From positions 26,066,603 through 26,130,602 of the forward strand of contig CM063112.1 of NCBI GenBank assembly GCA_031841125.1: a stretch of DNA of 64,000 nt. The letters are read 5' to 3'. The DNA is from Acanthococcus lagerstroemiae (Eukaryota > Arthropoda > Insecta > Hemiptera > Eriococcidae). Shown in pieces: positions 43,130-53,630 of this stretch. Each line of letters starts with the position of its first letter. The stretch's first letter is position 1. A model generated the notes under the pieces. The model was not told the DNA's origin and ran no database searches. It saw only the letters and a program-made list of their open reading frames with translations. The translations under genes and the position numbers were made by a program.

Positions 43130-43255
43130 CATTAGCTACCCTCTGGTTACCCGCGGAAAATTTACCCATTTGCAACCCTCGGTTACCCTCAGATTACCTA
43201 GAAACCCGTCAGTTACCCTTGGTTCCCCTTTAGTTATCCGGGTAACTGGCGGGAT
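43130..43255. repeat. Degenerate GGTTACCCTC repeat
   Basis: About ten spaced variants of (A/G)GTTACCC at roughly 11-14 bp intervals, for example TCTGGTTACCCGC, CTCGGTTACCCTC and GTCAGTTACCCTT. Confidence 0.55.
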
Positions 43256-44484
43256 TTTGCGCATCGGGGAGGAATACAACTTTGAATAGGACAGTCCGTA
43301 TGAGAAACAAGTGAAGGGTTGGTTTTGAAAAACTAATAAGCCTGAAAACGAAGTTCTCCAAGGTCATACATTTGAAAACAATGAACTCATCAATAACGCG
43401 ATAACAATTATTATTCGCAACTGTAGTAATCACGCGTGCACAAACGTAAACAAAATCGATGCGACTTCTGGTACCTTTTCCGAGTACCAGCCTGTAACTT
43501 GAAATATCATCTCCTAGACGACTATTTTCTACTGTGCACCTGTGGTCAAGTGTGTCAAGAAATAGTTTACGTTGAAATGAGAAAAACAGAATTTCCTACT
43601 TGAAAACACATGTTCTGTAGGTCAGAATACACTTTTCCGACACATGGTACCTCCTTTTCACAGAGCACCTCATAAATTCTGCCAATTAATAAGCGCAGGG
43701 GATGTTAACGAGAGTCGTAACAACTACCATGACTTGGAATAACGCTTCTTTCATCATTGTTGTTTGCAATCCTCGCTGTAGAGACTTTTTCCTGCAATCT
43801 GGACAACAGGAGTTCAATAACATTTTGGTTGTCACCTTTCGCCGCTAGATCACGCTCTCATCTCATTATTTGTGAGAATTGACTTAGAGCAGTTTGGAAT
43901 ATATAACACTCTTCAATTGGTTTCGGATAAAAGGTCTTCAGATAGATACTTTTTCGACATAATAAACACTTTATTTGCGCATTTTTGTAGTAAATTACAG
44001 ATTGTGAGTTAGCCAACTCCAAACATGGATTATATGAGTGCGTTCGGTAGCTAAAGGACAACACTATCTAATGCCGTAAAGATTTTAAGAAAGTTTCCAC
44101 ATTTTGACACCAAACTGCAGCAAAACTTGGTCAATATTTGAGCCTCTTAAAAAGTATCGACGAGATGCATATTATCATAAGTTTTGCACGATTAAATTTA
44201 GCTCGTTATACTAGACCATGTGTTTTAGTCGTGGCGGTTAATTTGGAGGCAGATCCGGTAGTACCTTATTAGTTTTTTACCCATCTGCTCTCGTTAGCGC
44301 CCCGTTCCTGCTGATTTGTCGCTTGAGATAAAAGAGGCCAGCACGCCAGAAAAGCCACGTCCGTAACATCGGCGAATTCTCACTTAGAGGGCTACCCGAC
44401 TGGCTAGCGGATCGAAGCAAGAGGTACGAACCACCGGTCGGAAAAAGTCCCACAGGTGCTAAAAGGAGAAGAATGTAAGTCCAA
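43256..44484. other. Spacer, nothing recognised
   Basis: Only short frames. No clear repeat or gene. Confidence 0.35.
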
Positions 44485-44852
44485 GTCTACGTTTCTGCTT
44501 CTTGACAACATTGTCTTCATTCGTATCGAACCTCCTCAGTTTTTCGCGATCGCTTGCGAGTTTTCCTTCTCCGTGCCGAAGAGTGTGCAACCGCAGTTCG
44601 CTTACTAGCCACGTGTTTCAAAACATGCACACGCACAATAACACGCCCTGCGATTGGAATGCCTTGTTCGTGTAAACTGTCGGGGGTAAAGGACGCGCTA
44701 TGTTTCCGCCTCGATTGATCCTGTAGTCGTTGTGTTCGCTAGGAAGTTAGTAGGGGTACACATATCACTAACCTTCCGGCGTTGGTGGGACTCGAACCCG
44801 AGACGTAAGGATCGCAAAGCCGGCACCTTACCACTTAGCGACATAACGATGC
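44485..44852 (-). mobile_element. tRNA-derived SINE family B, copy 3
   Basis: Best-preserved head on the minus strand: GTCGCTAAGTGGTAAGGTGC (A-box-like) and CTCGGGTTCGAGTCCCACC (B box GGTTCGAGTCC, exact consensus), separated by about 35 bp. The body has GAGGCGGAAACATAGCGCGT, GACAGTTTACACGAACAAGG, TCGCAGGGCGTGTTATTGTG and TTGCACACTCTTCGGCACGG. Other copies: 33925-34790 and 37160-37709. Confidence 0.82.
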
Positions 44853-45020
44853 TAGAAACCTAGAATCATATCTAATATTGAGGAAAGGAATCAGACATTT
44901 TAGAGCCTATACTGAGCCCCATTTCAGCTCGCTAGAACTATCAACTCAAAGCGTTTCAATTCAAATTTGCAAGGCCGTATTTAGGGAAGGGCCAGAGGAA
45001 CCATGGCCTAGGGCTCCCAC

Positions 45021-45129
45021 GCGATACTTCACTGACGCGATACTCGAAAGGGTAGTTCCTGTGGCCGGGGGTGCGGTGTCATAGGGGCCACTTTGGCATG
45101 CGTGCATCGCCATACGTCCCACCACACCA
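45021..45129 (+). mobile_element. R1-like LINE 3' tail with 11 bp target duplication
   Basis: About 109 bp containing GATACTCGAAAGGGTAGTTC, GGCCGGGGGTGCGGTGTC and GCATGCGTGCATCGCCATAC, the 3' end seen at 38215-39825. Flanked by AGGGCTCCCAC at 45010-45020 and again at 45130-45140, a perfect 11 bp duplication. A very short 5'-truncated insertion. Confidence 0.88.
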
Positions 45130-45140
45130 AGGGCTCCCAC

Positions 45141-45639
45141 ATTTATCCCTTTAAAATGGGAAAATGAAAAACAGCATGTGATAAAAATTAAAGCTGCGTT
45201 AGTGTTTTTCGTCAGTAAAAAACGAAGAACTTTTTTTTTACGTCTGATGTTTACACTGTTGTAACAGAGTTGCTGCGGTGCGACAATGTAAAGTATCAAA
45301 TTATAGAAAAATATTTTTGGTAAAGTTAAGATAAAGGCTTTGATTGAGGAGAGGACACATTCACCCGTCGTTCCAGTCCGACCTTCGATACGTCTCTGCA
45401 CAACTCAATTTCTGGATTACTGGCAAATTAGAACTCCTTCCTAGCTAGATTTATGAAACACTCCAAAATCTCTCAAAAAAATATTACTTACACGTATAGT
45501 ACTTATCCCGAGACATTCGGAGCACCGGACCGTCACTTGCATGAGATTCAGGATCTTTATTTCGGTATTGCAACATTGGAAAACTTCTTACCAAGTGAGA
45601 ATTCGAGAGTTATGTGTGTTTGAGCCCCAGAACCAGTTA
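45141..45639. other. Interior of the probable hAT element
   Basis: No gene; the minus frame at 44961-45401 has no recognised motif and spans the LINE tail. Confidence 0.3.
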
Positions 45640-46010
45640 CTTCTGCGGTGACCCACTTTTTTCCGAATTTACAGTTTCGTATAAATCGTCTTGCCGATGT
45701 ACTTTCTGGGTAGCACGATACCAGGCGCTGACAAACGTCTTTTGTCTCCTGCATTTCTGCACTTCTGGTCCGTGATCTTTTCAAAACCACGTTAACCTTC
45801 TTTTTTTTAATTCTCATGACTGACTTTCCTTTCTCTCCCTCGATCGGCCAGGTAGGACATCCGTTTACCTACAGTTGATTCCCAGTTGAATTACAGTTTT
45901 TGTTTAGCATTCCGAAGATCTGTTTTTGTTATCGGTTAATCAATACACGTGTTTTTTCTACACACGCTCGTCTCTGTGATTTCGAATGCCCTCACTGTGG
46001 TCCGGACCAA
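45640..46010 (-). repeat. ~350 bp dispersed repeat, copy 2
   Basis: Reverse-orientation copy of 7990-8345; shared blocks are listed there. Here the minus strand has an 86-codon frame (45817 to 45557) including 'RRFIRNCKFGKK', matching 'FTKKCKFGKR' of copy 1. Confidence 0.6.
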
Positions 46011-46235
46011 ACACTTCTTTTGCAAAACTCGAAACATTCGCACCCTTAAACTCGAGGATGTCTGCCAGTGCTATCGCAGCGAGCTAACTCGCTATTTCAA
46101 AACCAGGTGGAGGTAAAAATAAATTCGGTTACCTCTCGTAGCTCTCAACCACTTTTCCGTCAGAGACCATCTACAATTTAGATTCAGTTACTCGTGCGTA
46201 TACACAAGCCAGCTGGGTAGACAGCGAACTTCATT

Positions 46236-47395
46236 CCACCCTTCTTCCACCTGGTAAGTAGGCAACCTACCCAGACAATATTTAGATATGTTTACATGCT
46301 TTAATTTTTGAAAGGACTTAGATATGGTCAAATTTTGAAAAGTTTTCTATCTTCGATTTTTTTTTTTCTGATAACGACAGGAGATAGACAGAGAAATGGT
46401 ACCACTAGGTAATAGTAGAGAGCAGTTGTGGTAACCACAGAAAAAAAAATTGTCGGAATCGGCTCCACAGGGTGTTCATAAAATCAATTTTAATATAAAT
46501 GATACTAGAAAATTTTCACATGTTTTCAATTTACCGTGAAACTTCCCCTCTAAAGCTACTGTTTTTTTATTTGCAATAGATTGAACATTAAATTTCCCAT
46601 AAAAAAGGTCATTAGCTATTTTCTTTTATCTAGATTAGAACTGCTCAAAATGGAGTTCAAGATATCTCTGTTAAGAATTATTACTTTTTAACACAGATGC
46701 ACAGACCTTATGAAGATAATAATCATCTTCTTCAGCTACTTTGCCACTTCCCAGAGTTATATCGTTTATGGGGCTTATTCCCCTCCATCTACCTCATACA
46801 TATTGACTGAGGTCTATGCAATGAGGGGAGGGAGTTTCAGTATTTCATAGAGTTTAATATGGGTACCCAATAATTGGTTTCGAAGGTCGCTAAATCCGAT
46901 TTTGGAAATATTTTGGCCATATTCCCCCGAGCTGTGGCGCATACTGATGGGAAGATGACAATTGTGGTAACCATACAGGAAAAAATTACAGATCATGGAA
47001 AGTGATTGAACATGATTTTCATAAAACAAAGTTCACTTAAAGCAAAATTGTATTGGGAAATATTAGCTTAAAAGGGCAAGTTTCACAATTGAAAAATGTG
47101 AAAATTTTTTGATTTAATTTCTACTAAAATTGATTTTATGAACACCCTGTGGAAGCGATTCCGACCTTTTTTTTTTTTGTGGTTACCATAACTGTCCTCT
47201 ATTATTACCTACTGGTATCATTTTTCTGTCTATCTCCAGTCATGAGAAGAAGAAGAAGAGAGAAAAAAAAAATTCAAAGATAGAAAACTTTTCAAAATTT
47301 GACCATAACTCAGGGCCTTTAAGAGTAAGAGTATGCAAACATATCTACATATTCTTAGGGTAGGTTGCCTACTTAACAGGTGAAAGGAAGGTCAC
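46236..47395. mobile_element. Foldback element 1 with ~310 bp inverted arms
   Basis: Left arm from about 46236 and right arm to about 47395 are reverse complements in many blocks: CCTG-TAAGTAGGCAACCTAC, TATGGTCAAATTTTGAAAAG, TTTTCTATCTT, GGAGATAGACAG, GGTAACCACA and CACAGGGTGTTCATAAAATC. The core (46700-47030) repeats part of the arm once more (TGTGGTAACCATACAGG at about 46958-46974). No transposase. The outer right end reads CAGGGTGTCTC at 47412 inward, so the element may extend slightly further. Confidence 0.82.
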
Positions 47396-47559
47396 TGCTA
47401 AAGAGACACCCTGTATTCTATACTAAAAATAATAATAGAATAATTAAATTCTGTTGGGGCCCTCACAACCTTTGGCCCTTCTCTCTCATGAGTCTAAATC
47501 CGGCCCTGCAAGAAATTTGGGCCAAATTATACTAAAATACCGATCCAAAAGCTGCCCAG

Positions 47560-48490
47560 CTGGCAAAATCGGTCTCTGCTTTTATCTGGCGTGACAGAAC
47601 GAACTGCTCTCCGAATAGTGGTCAAGTTTTCGCCGGGCAAAGCGTGCGAATGAAAATCGAAAAATGAATCACGATGAAAACATTCATAAAGAACGAAATT
47701 GTTGAAAACGTCATCTAAAATCGCTGGCCGGGTAATCTTATTTCGAACGAGGGCTTTTTCCATAAATGCTGCCTTCGCCACGCGAGAATAAATCGAGCAA
47801 AACGACCGTCGTCGTTTTCCCGAGTTCACGTGGTACGTACGTGCGGTTCGGCGGGCCGACGGTACGCGAACTACGAATGCGGTCAGCAATCGCGAGCGCC
47901 GGAACGCCGCACGAACTCCACGCTCCGAAGGTAAGAAATCATCTCGGATGGCCGGCGCGTGCGGGACGAGAACCGGTGTCGGGCAAGCCGTGGCGCGGCG
48001 ACTGCTGGCGAAGAAGAAAGGAAAAAAAAATAAAGAAAAAAGAAAACCGAACGGCGGTTAAAGGAAATAAATGCGATGTCAATTGCAGAGTCAGCCGAAG
48101 ACTCGAGCGCGTCGAGTCGCCGACTTTCGGCGCGGAACCGCCGCCGCGTCGGACCGAAATTCGGGCCGAGGGTTTCGGCCACGAAGACCTCGATGGCGGC
48201 GCGAGAATCCGGGCCGGACGAAAGGGTTTTCGGGTTTTCCGTGTCAGTACCCCCTTAATCTTCCGCAGATACGTTTTATTTCCGAAAACTATTAATATTT
48301 TCCGGTAGCTAACGTATTCAGAGTGCCGCGCGCGTTTTATGACGTACACGCGGTCGCCGTGAATCACGCCTCGGGAAATACGTCCGGCTTTATTGGGCCA
48401 TCGACGACGGCTGTAAAATCTTTTCTACATTTCGTCTGCGTCGCCGAAACCTGCTTTTAAGATCGTCGTGCGTGCGTCGGCGACGTGCAC
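47560..48490. other. CpG-rich segment, candidate promoter or first exon
   Basis: Dense CG dinucleotides (TCGGCGGGCCGACGGTACGC and CGAGCGCGTCGAGTCGCCGA) against AT-rich surroundings. A strong donor-like AAG|GTAAGAA lies at 47928-47935 on the plus strand. Frames are open on both strands (180 and 142 codons), which high GC content alone can cause, and none shows a known motif. It could be a non-coding first exon or regulatory island; the sequence alone cannot decide. Confidence 0.35.
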
Positions 48491-48754
48491 TGACTGGATT
48501 AGCTGGAAGACAAATTCGAGTCAACGTATTTTCCTGTCGAGTATAACCATATTTCTGGTGGTAGTGATCGTGTGAACTGTGCTCTCGAAACCGCAAGTTA
48601 CACAGATTTAGCCACCTTGAATAAATAGCTAATGTTTCAGGATTTCCAGACAGGCACTCACGTTTCATTGCTGTCTCGAGAAGTCCAACGTTTCCAACTT
48701 TGGGTGTCACCAAACAGGAAGCCTCAATTGTCTGTAAAGACAGGAATTAGCTAT

Positions 48755-50195
48755 GTTTTTTTGTGTTTTTTTTTTAAAGTATTTTCCTCCAACAGCCTTT
48801 CGGCCAATTACAGGAAGAGCAAGGCAGAGATACAATAAATTTATATGCCAAATTAATAAGATAAATGAAACAAAAATAATACAAAATAATAAGAAATAAT
48901 AGGAAAGTAAAGTAATTAAAATATTTTAAAAGTATATCGAAAATAAAAACATAAAAAAAGAGAGAAAGAAAAAAAAAGAATAAAAGTGCACGCAGGGTTA
49001 CCACTTGCCCCCCCCCTCCTGTAAGGAGCTCGGAGCACGCGTCTGGTTATTTTAAAATTTAAAATTTGGAGCCGCTATGATTTTGGTTATTATATTTTTG
49101 AAATTATCACGTTTTAAGAAAAATATATTGACGTGGGGATTTTTAGATACTATGTTATTATACAGACGTGCGGCCCTGTTCATAGCGGACTCCCTGTGTC
49201 CATTTGTGTGGGCAGTTATTGTTTCGAATAGATCTTCTAATCGCGCTTGGAACGAGGGTACCCGAAAGCAGATTTGTCGCAGTAGATTTTCATCGCATAT
49301 TTTACTATGAACAATGTCATATAGCAGTAATTAGGAGGTTATTAGTCTGCGTTTTTCTAGGCTGATGACCCCGAAACCTGTTCTTAATTCTGTGTGGCTT
49401 ACATCAGTAGGGTAGTAAGAGAATAGTCTGAAGTATAAGTATTTTAGAAAACGGTTTTGGATTTTTTCTATCAATTTCACTCCCTTTTGCGTTGTTGGGT
49501 TCCAGACTAATGACGCAAATTCTAAATGGGATCTCACAAATGAAAAATATAGTACTTTGAGCGTATCAACATCAATGTAATTTCGTCCACTCCTGATTAT
49601 AAAACCCACCATTTTGTTTGATTTCAATGCGATGTTAGATAGGTGGTCTTTATACGTATGTTTTGCATCTAGAATCACCCCCAAATCCATCACCCTGTCA
49701 ACTTCCCGTAACGTGGCTCCATCTATATGATAGTCATGCTCGATTCTTTTTAGTATTCTTCTGAATGTAATTTTTTTGCATTTGTTCAGATTGAACGGTA
49801 GTCCGTTTTGTTGACTCCAAGTGGCTAGTCGACTTATATCTTGTAAGAGATCGCAGTCCGCAGCTGATTTTATTTGTCTGAAAATTTTGATGTCGTCTGC
49901 ATGGAGTAGAATTTCTGAATCGCGGAAGACCGTTGCGGCAGAGTTAATGAATATCAAGAATAATAAGGGCCCCAAAATGGATCCTTGTGGTACCCCCGAG
50001 GTACAGTCAAAGAATTTAGACTCGGCTCCTCTGAAAGAGATAAACTGTTTCCTATTTCCCAAATACGAGTTGAAAAAGCTAACCAAATTTGTCGAAAAGC
50101 CAAGCTCCTGCATTCTTGTTATGAGTATACGATGGTGCACTTTATCGAAGGCTTTACTGAAATCTATATATATAACGTCTACTTGTCGCTGCAGA
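48755..50195 (-). mobile_element. Jockey-type LINE, 5'-truncated, best-preserved element
   Basis: Minus strand. Begins inside reverse transcriptase motif A near 50195 and runs to the protein end at 49052, then a 3' untranslated region with an AT-rich middle, TGTAATTGGCCGAAAGGCTG and GTTGGAGGAAAATA, and a poly(A)-like tail (48755-48778 on the plus strand as T runs). The coding frame has one stop. This is the youngest-looking element in the window. Target-site duplications are not clear. Confidence 0.87.
49052..50195 (-). pseudogene. Jockey-type reverse transcriptase, C-terminal part, one internal stop
   Basis: A frame of about 381 codons with a single TAA (49331-49333). Motif A 'VDVIYIDFSKAFDKVHH', motif B 'SGVPQGSILGPLLFLIFINS', motif C 'LLHADDIKIFRQI' (His replaces the usual Tyr or Phe, both Asp kept), thumb 'GLPFNLNKCKKITF', 'VDRVMDLGVILDAKHTYKDH', 'VRSHLEFASLVWNP' and the end 'HRESAMNRAARLYNNIV'. 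The enzyme copies LINE RNA at the nicked target. The endonuclease and ORF1 are missing through 5' truncation, so the copy is dead on arrival. Confidence 0.9.
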
Positions 50196-50640
50196 AAGGA
50201 ATAAGAAGGCGTTTGGAAGTCCTCCCCTTGAATTTTCGGCGGGGGAAATTCTAAATTTATGCTGGAATTTAATCGTTTTTACCAACTTCTTCCCACACCT
50301 TAGAGTTTTCGTATTTTTTTTATGCACTAAGGTTGATGATTGCGAGGGAGAGACGACAAGTGAAAAAATTGAAGTTTGCACAACTCTGCACTGACATAAC
50401 TAAATGATTAGCTGGCTAACTATTCTCGATCTTTTTTTTTCCTTTATTGTCAAAACATACATAGCATGATAAACTGATGGGCCAATTTTTTCGAATCAAG
50501 AGTCTCGAGCTAGGGAGTTTGGGACCTAGAAGGAACGATAGTTTTTGAGTATCACGATGCATGCAGTCGGACATTTTCGACATTCATTTAGAATCCGAGC
50601 TGCATGAGATCACAGACCGGGTTTGTGTACTATTGCAATA
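50196..50640. other. Spacer, nothing recognised
   Basis: A 75-codon minus frame lies at 50154-50381. No clear gene or repeat. Confidence 0.35.
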
Positions 50641-51352
50641 AAGAATGAACCCCCAATAAACCCCCAAAAAAGGGAAAAGTCCTACGCCAACAAAATAATG
50701 ATTATATCTCCTCCAAAGGTGAAGCAGAACAAGTTTTGTTGGACTATATTGGCCAGGTGCCAGGTCGATTGGAATAATTTAGACAGAGATGACTTTTAGA
50801 AAAATTATAGCCGCCTGACATCGTCTCTGGCGAATGTAGTGAACGAATTTGGTATAAATAAAAACGATATTAGAACGAAACACAAACTTAGCTCAAAAAC
50901 TAAAAATCTCATAGCCAAGAGATCAGCAATCAAGCAAAAAATTAACCTGACTAGGAATGAACAGACTGAATTAATAGAAATTAAAAAAATTGATCAGAAA
51001 GGAAATCAGAAATGATATCCAAAAATTTGACGAAGAATTAATCAAAGAAATTATAGAATCGACCTGGTCAATTAGACAGATTAGGACGGCACTAGCCAAA
51101 GGTAAGTGGCTTCTACCCAAAGTCAGAAATGAGAAAGGTGAACTAGTCTATGATGGAAATACAATTGCTAGCACAGCAACAAAATTTTATAAAAAATTGT
51201 ACGATGATGACAGAGCTAACGAGGAGAAAAGTGATGAAACAGGAGCCCTGAAAAATGAAGTAAAAAGGAGGAAAAATATAACAAAGAGGACAAAACGAGA
51301 AGAAAACGATAAAAAAGACTCCATCGCAGTAACGCGCGTTAGAAAAAACTGA
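50641..51352 (+). mobile_element. RTE-type LINE relic 5, linker region only
   Basis: From 50698: 'MIISPPKVKQNKFCWTILAR', one stop (50798-50800), 'LANVVNEFGINKNDIRTKHK', 'LIAKRSAIKQKINLTRNEQT', a frameshift near 50990, 'RNDIQKFDEELIKEIIESTW' and 'GKWLLPKVRNEKGELVYDGN'. This is the region between endonuclease and polymerase of RTE-type LINEs, like 2-500 of relic 1. Both ends are truncated and no polymerase motif follows. Confidence 0.8.
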
Positions 51353-51613
51353 TTTCTTAAAATAAATCTAGGAATTTCTGATTAATTAATCATTGATTAC
51401 TTTCTTCAATCAATAATTTTCAATTGATTGATATACCAAACATATTTGAGTTTTTGAAAATAGTCAGTTAATTAGACAATAAATTGACATTTTCATGTTT
51501 CTACTTTGGCAAATAAACAAAAAATGTCAAAAAACGTTACTCTGATCGAAAGCTTTGACGAAAAAAACGTTATGTTTTAAGCGTTACTTTAAATTTACAA
51601 AATTTCCATGGAA

Positions 51614-51946
51614 ATTTCTATTAACAACACGGCTGCAGACTATTTGAGCGTTACTTCTATCCGTATGATTTAGCTCTTCATGGTCACAATTCAGTTCAGT
51701 GGTTCAAATTTCCATGGACATTTTTATTTCTTCCAGCCATGGGTATACGTGAGCGAACACCGTAACGCTCCCCGACATGAATTCAATGGTTGACATTTCC
51801 ATGGAAATTTATTTTTAGCATCTTATATGTTTTTTACTACTAGATATACTTGAGTGAAACTGGTAACACTCGAAAACTGTAACGCTCCCCCCACACGAAT
51901 TCAGTGGTTGACATTTACAGTCTGCAGCCGTGCTGTTAATAGAAAT
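51614..51946. mobile_element. MITE-like element with 28 bp terminal inverted repeats
   Basis: Ends 51614-51641 (ATTTCTATTAACAACACGGC continuing TGCAGACT) and 51919-51946 are reverse complements with one mismatch. The interior holds about two and a half tandem modules with GTAACGCTCCCC, GAATTCARTGGTTGACATTT and TTTCCATGGAAATTT. No coding capacity; no target duplication seen. Confidence 0.7.
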
Positions 51947-52869
51947 AAAGAAATATTGAAAATTAAAAATAACGCTCAAACCAATTCTGTGCCGCGGTCT
52001 CGTTGTGGTACTTAATGTAAGTCCAACACTGGCCAAAACCTCAAACTTGAGGAGATATAATTGTGCACAGCTCTTAAGCATGAATATAAAACGTTTTCAC
52101 TTTTTCTCTACGTCAACTGAAAATGCTATTCTTTTCTCATCCGCCAAATGCAGCAATGAAGAAATTTCCCAACAATCGTAGATAACTCTTCTATCGGTTT
52201 TCTCGAAGACTCCGCGTTTAGCCAATTATCTGAAAATCGAAGAACCATTTCTCTCTTGCAAACCAGACGCTAAACGTCACTTCCGTCAATAAGAAGGTCA
52301 CGTACCAATGTAACCATCCCGAAGTTCGAACTTTTCTCGTTCTCATTACAATAAACGTACATCGCAGACGTCCGGAGAAAAAGGTTTTTCAATTTGCGAA
52401 ACTTTGGAAAATCTCGAGCCAGTGTACTGTTTAATCTTAACTATCCTTCGACGTTTCCCGAACATAATTTCTCCGACTTCCTTCACGTGTATGGGATTTG
52501 GGCAATCGAGAAGTTTTACTATTTTCGTTGATGAACTTTGCTGCTGGAAAGTTGTCTGTATGAATTTTTTTGCTAACACTCCGCTCGTTTCCGACGAGTG
52601 CGGTGGCTTTTATTAGAACTTGCGTGATACCTTACGTGCCACCAACCTGCGGGCGAACAAATGAACGCGAATTACTGACGGCGCTCTCGTATCAATACGC
52701 ATTGTGGCGGTTTAGCGCGAAAGTTTCCTTTGTTCGAGGGGATGAAAAACAGCCAGCTGAGGCGAAGGTAGGAAAATTATAGGATCGTTGACGTAAACTA
52801 AATGTAAAAAGTCAGCTATTGGGCGACGAATATTATCAAAGCGATTATCCTGATGCAGGCCCAATCGGG
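51947..52869. other. Spacer, nothing recognised
   Basis: Overlapping short frames on both strands at 52346-52782 without recognised motifs. Confidence 0.3.
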
Positions 52870-52950
52870 GTAATTCCAGGTTACGGGATGCGGTGTTGGG
52901 GTGCCACTTTGGCGAGCGTGCACCGCCATACGCCCCACCGTCATCGATCA
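52870..52950 (+). mobile_element. R1-like LINE 3' tail, small fragment
   Basis: GGGATGCGGTGTTGGGGTGC, CACTTTGGCGAGCGTGCACC and GCCATACGCCCCACCG match the last ~70 bp of the R1-like 3' end (38215-39825, 45021-45129). A target duplication is not evident. Confidence 0.7.
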
Positions 52951-53034
52951 TCAAGGTGACAATTCCTGAGAAACCTAGCCTTCCAACACCACTGAAGACT
53001 AGGTATTCTTCGTGCTTACCTCAGACATTGCATT

Positions 53035-53110
53035 AAGGCTGAACTCACGGGACTAGGATCCTCACCAAGAAAATGCCCCCACCAAATGAAGAACCATTTT
53101 AAGCAATAAA
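53035..53110 (+). repeat. Short dispersed repeat shared with 60250-60318
   Basis: GCTGAACTCACGGGACT, CCCCCACC and CCAAATGAAGAA occur in the same order in the hAT-like element at 60238-60487. Confidence 0.5.
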
Positions 53111-53257
53111 AAATTCCTAATGTATGGACCCTATTGACAATTGTATCTCTATATATACTGGATTTAATCTGTACATGTCGAATTATGCCAGATTCTAAAT
53201 CGACATCCCGAATAAACCCCGATTTAAATGTCGCCTTTTTCGATATCTCCATTTGAT

Positions 53258-53630
53258 GTGATTTTTCTATATAGATGTAGACTCGTCATTTTCTATATAG
53301 ACAGAGTTGTGATTTTTCTATATAGATGCAGACTCGTCATTTTCTATATAGACAGAGTTGTGATTTTTCTATATAGATGCAGACTTGTCATTTTCTATAT
53401 AGACAGAGTTGTGATTTTTCTATACAGATGCAGACCCATAATTTTCTATATAGGCAGAGCTGTGATTATTCTGTATTGATGCAGAGTAGTCATTTTTTAT
53501 ATAGGCAGAGTTGTGATTATTCTATATCAATGCAGAGTAGTCATTTTTTATACAGGGAACGGCGTAATTTTTCGATAAAGATGAAGTCTCAAATATTTCC
53601 TATAAGTATAGACAGAGATAATATTTTTTG
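53258..53630. repeat. 51 bp minisatellite, about seven units
   Basis: Unit: TTTTTCTATATAGATGCAGA, then CTCGTCATTTTCTATATAGA and CAGAGTTGTGA. (G)RCAGAG anchors lie at 53300, 53351, 53402, 53453, 53504, 53555 and about 53610: the first spacings are exactly 51 bp, the last is 55. Each unit contains two related halves with TTTCTATATAGA. As 51 is a multiple of three, a 17-residue repeat peptide stays open, but this is not evidence of a gene. Confidence 0.92.

Larger units (their letters stand above)
44970..47508. mobile_element. Probable hAT-type element enclosing later insertions
   Basis: The left end CAAGGCCGTATTTAG continues GAAGGGCCAGAGG. The right end, reading inward from 47508, is CAGGGCCGGATTTAG and continues GAAGGGCCAAAGG. 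Flanks CAAATTTG (44962-44969) and CAAGAAATTTG (47509-47519) resemble each other but differ by a 3 bp indel, so the target duplication is not proven. The two ends might instead be separate insertions of one family. No transposase is seen inside; the interior holds an R1 tail, a dispersed repeat and a foldback. Confidence 0.45.

Noticed and set aside
47766..48308. 180-codon plus-strand frame as a gene
   Set aside because: The antisense strand is equally open (142 codons), as expected in GC-rich DNA; composition is low-complexity Arg/Gly and no domain is recognised.
53228..53479. Repeat-protein frame with 17-residue periodicity
   Set aside because: Explained by a 51 bp minisatellite unit divisible by three; no start context or homology.
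53258..53630. CRISPR-like array
   Set aside because: Units are contiguous at 51 bp with no unique spacers, and the context is eukaryotic. It is a minisatellite.
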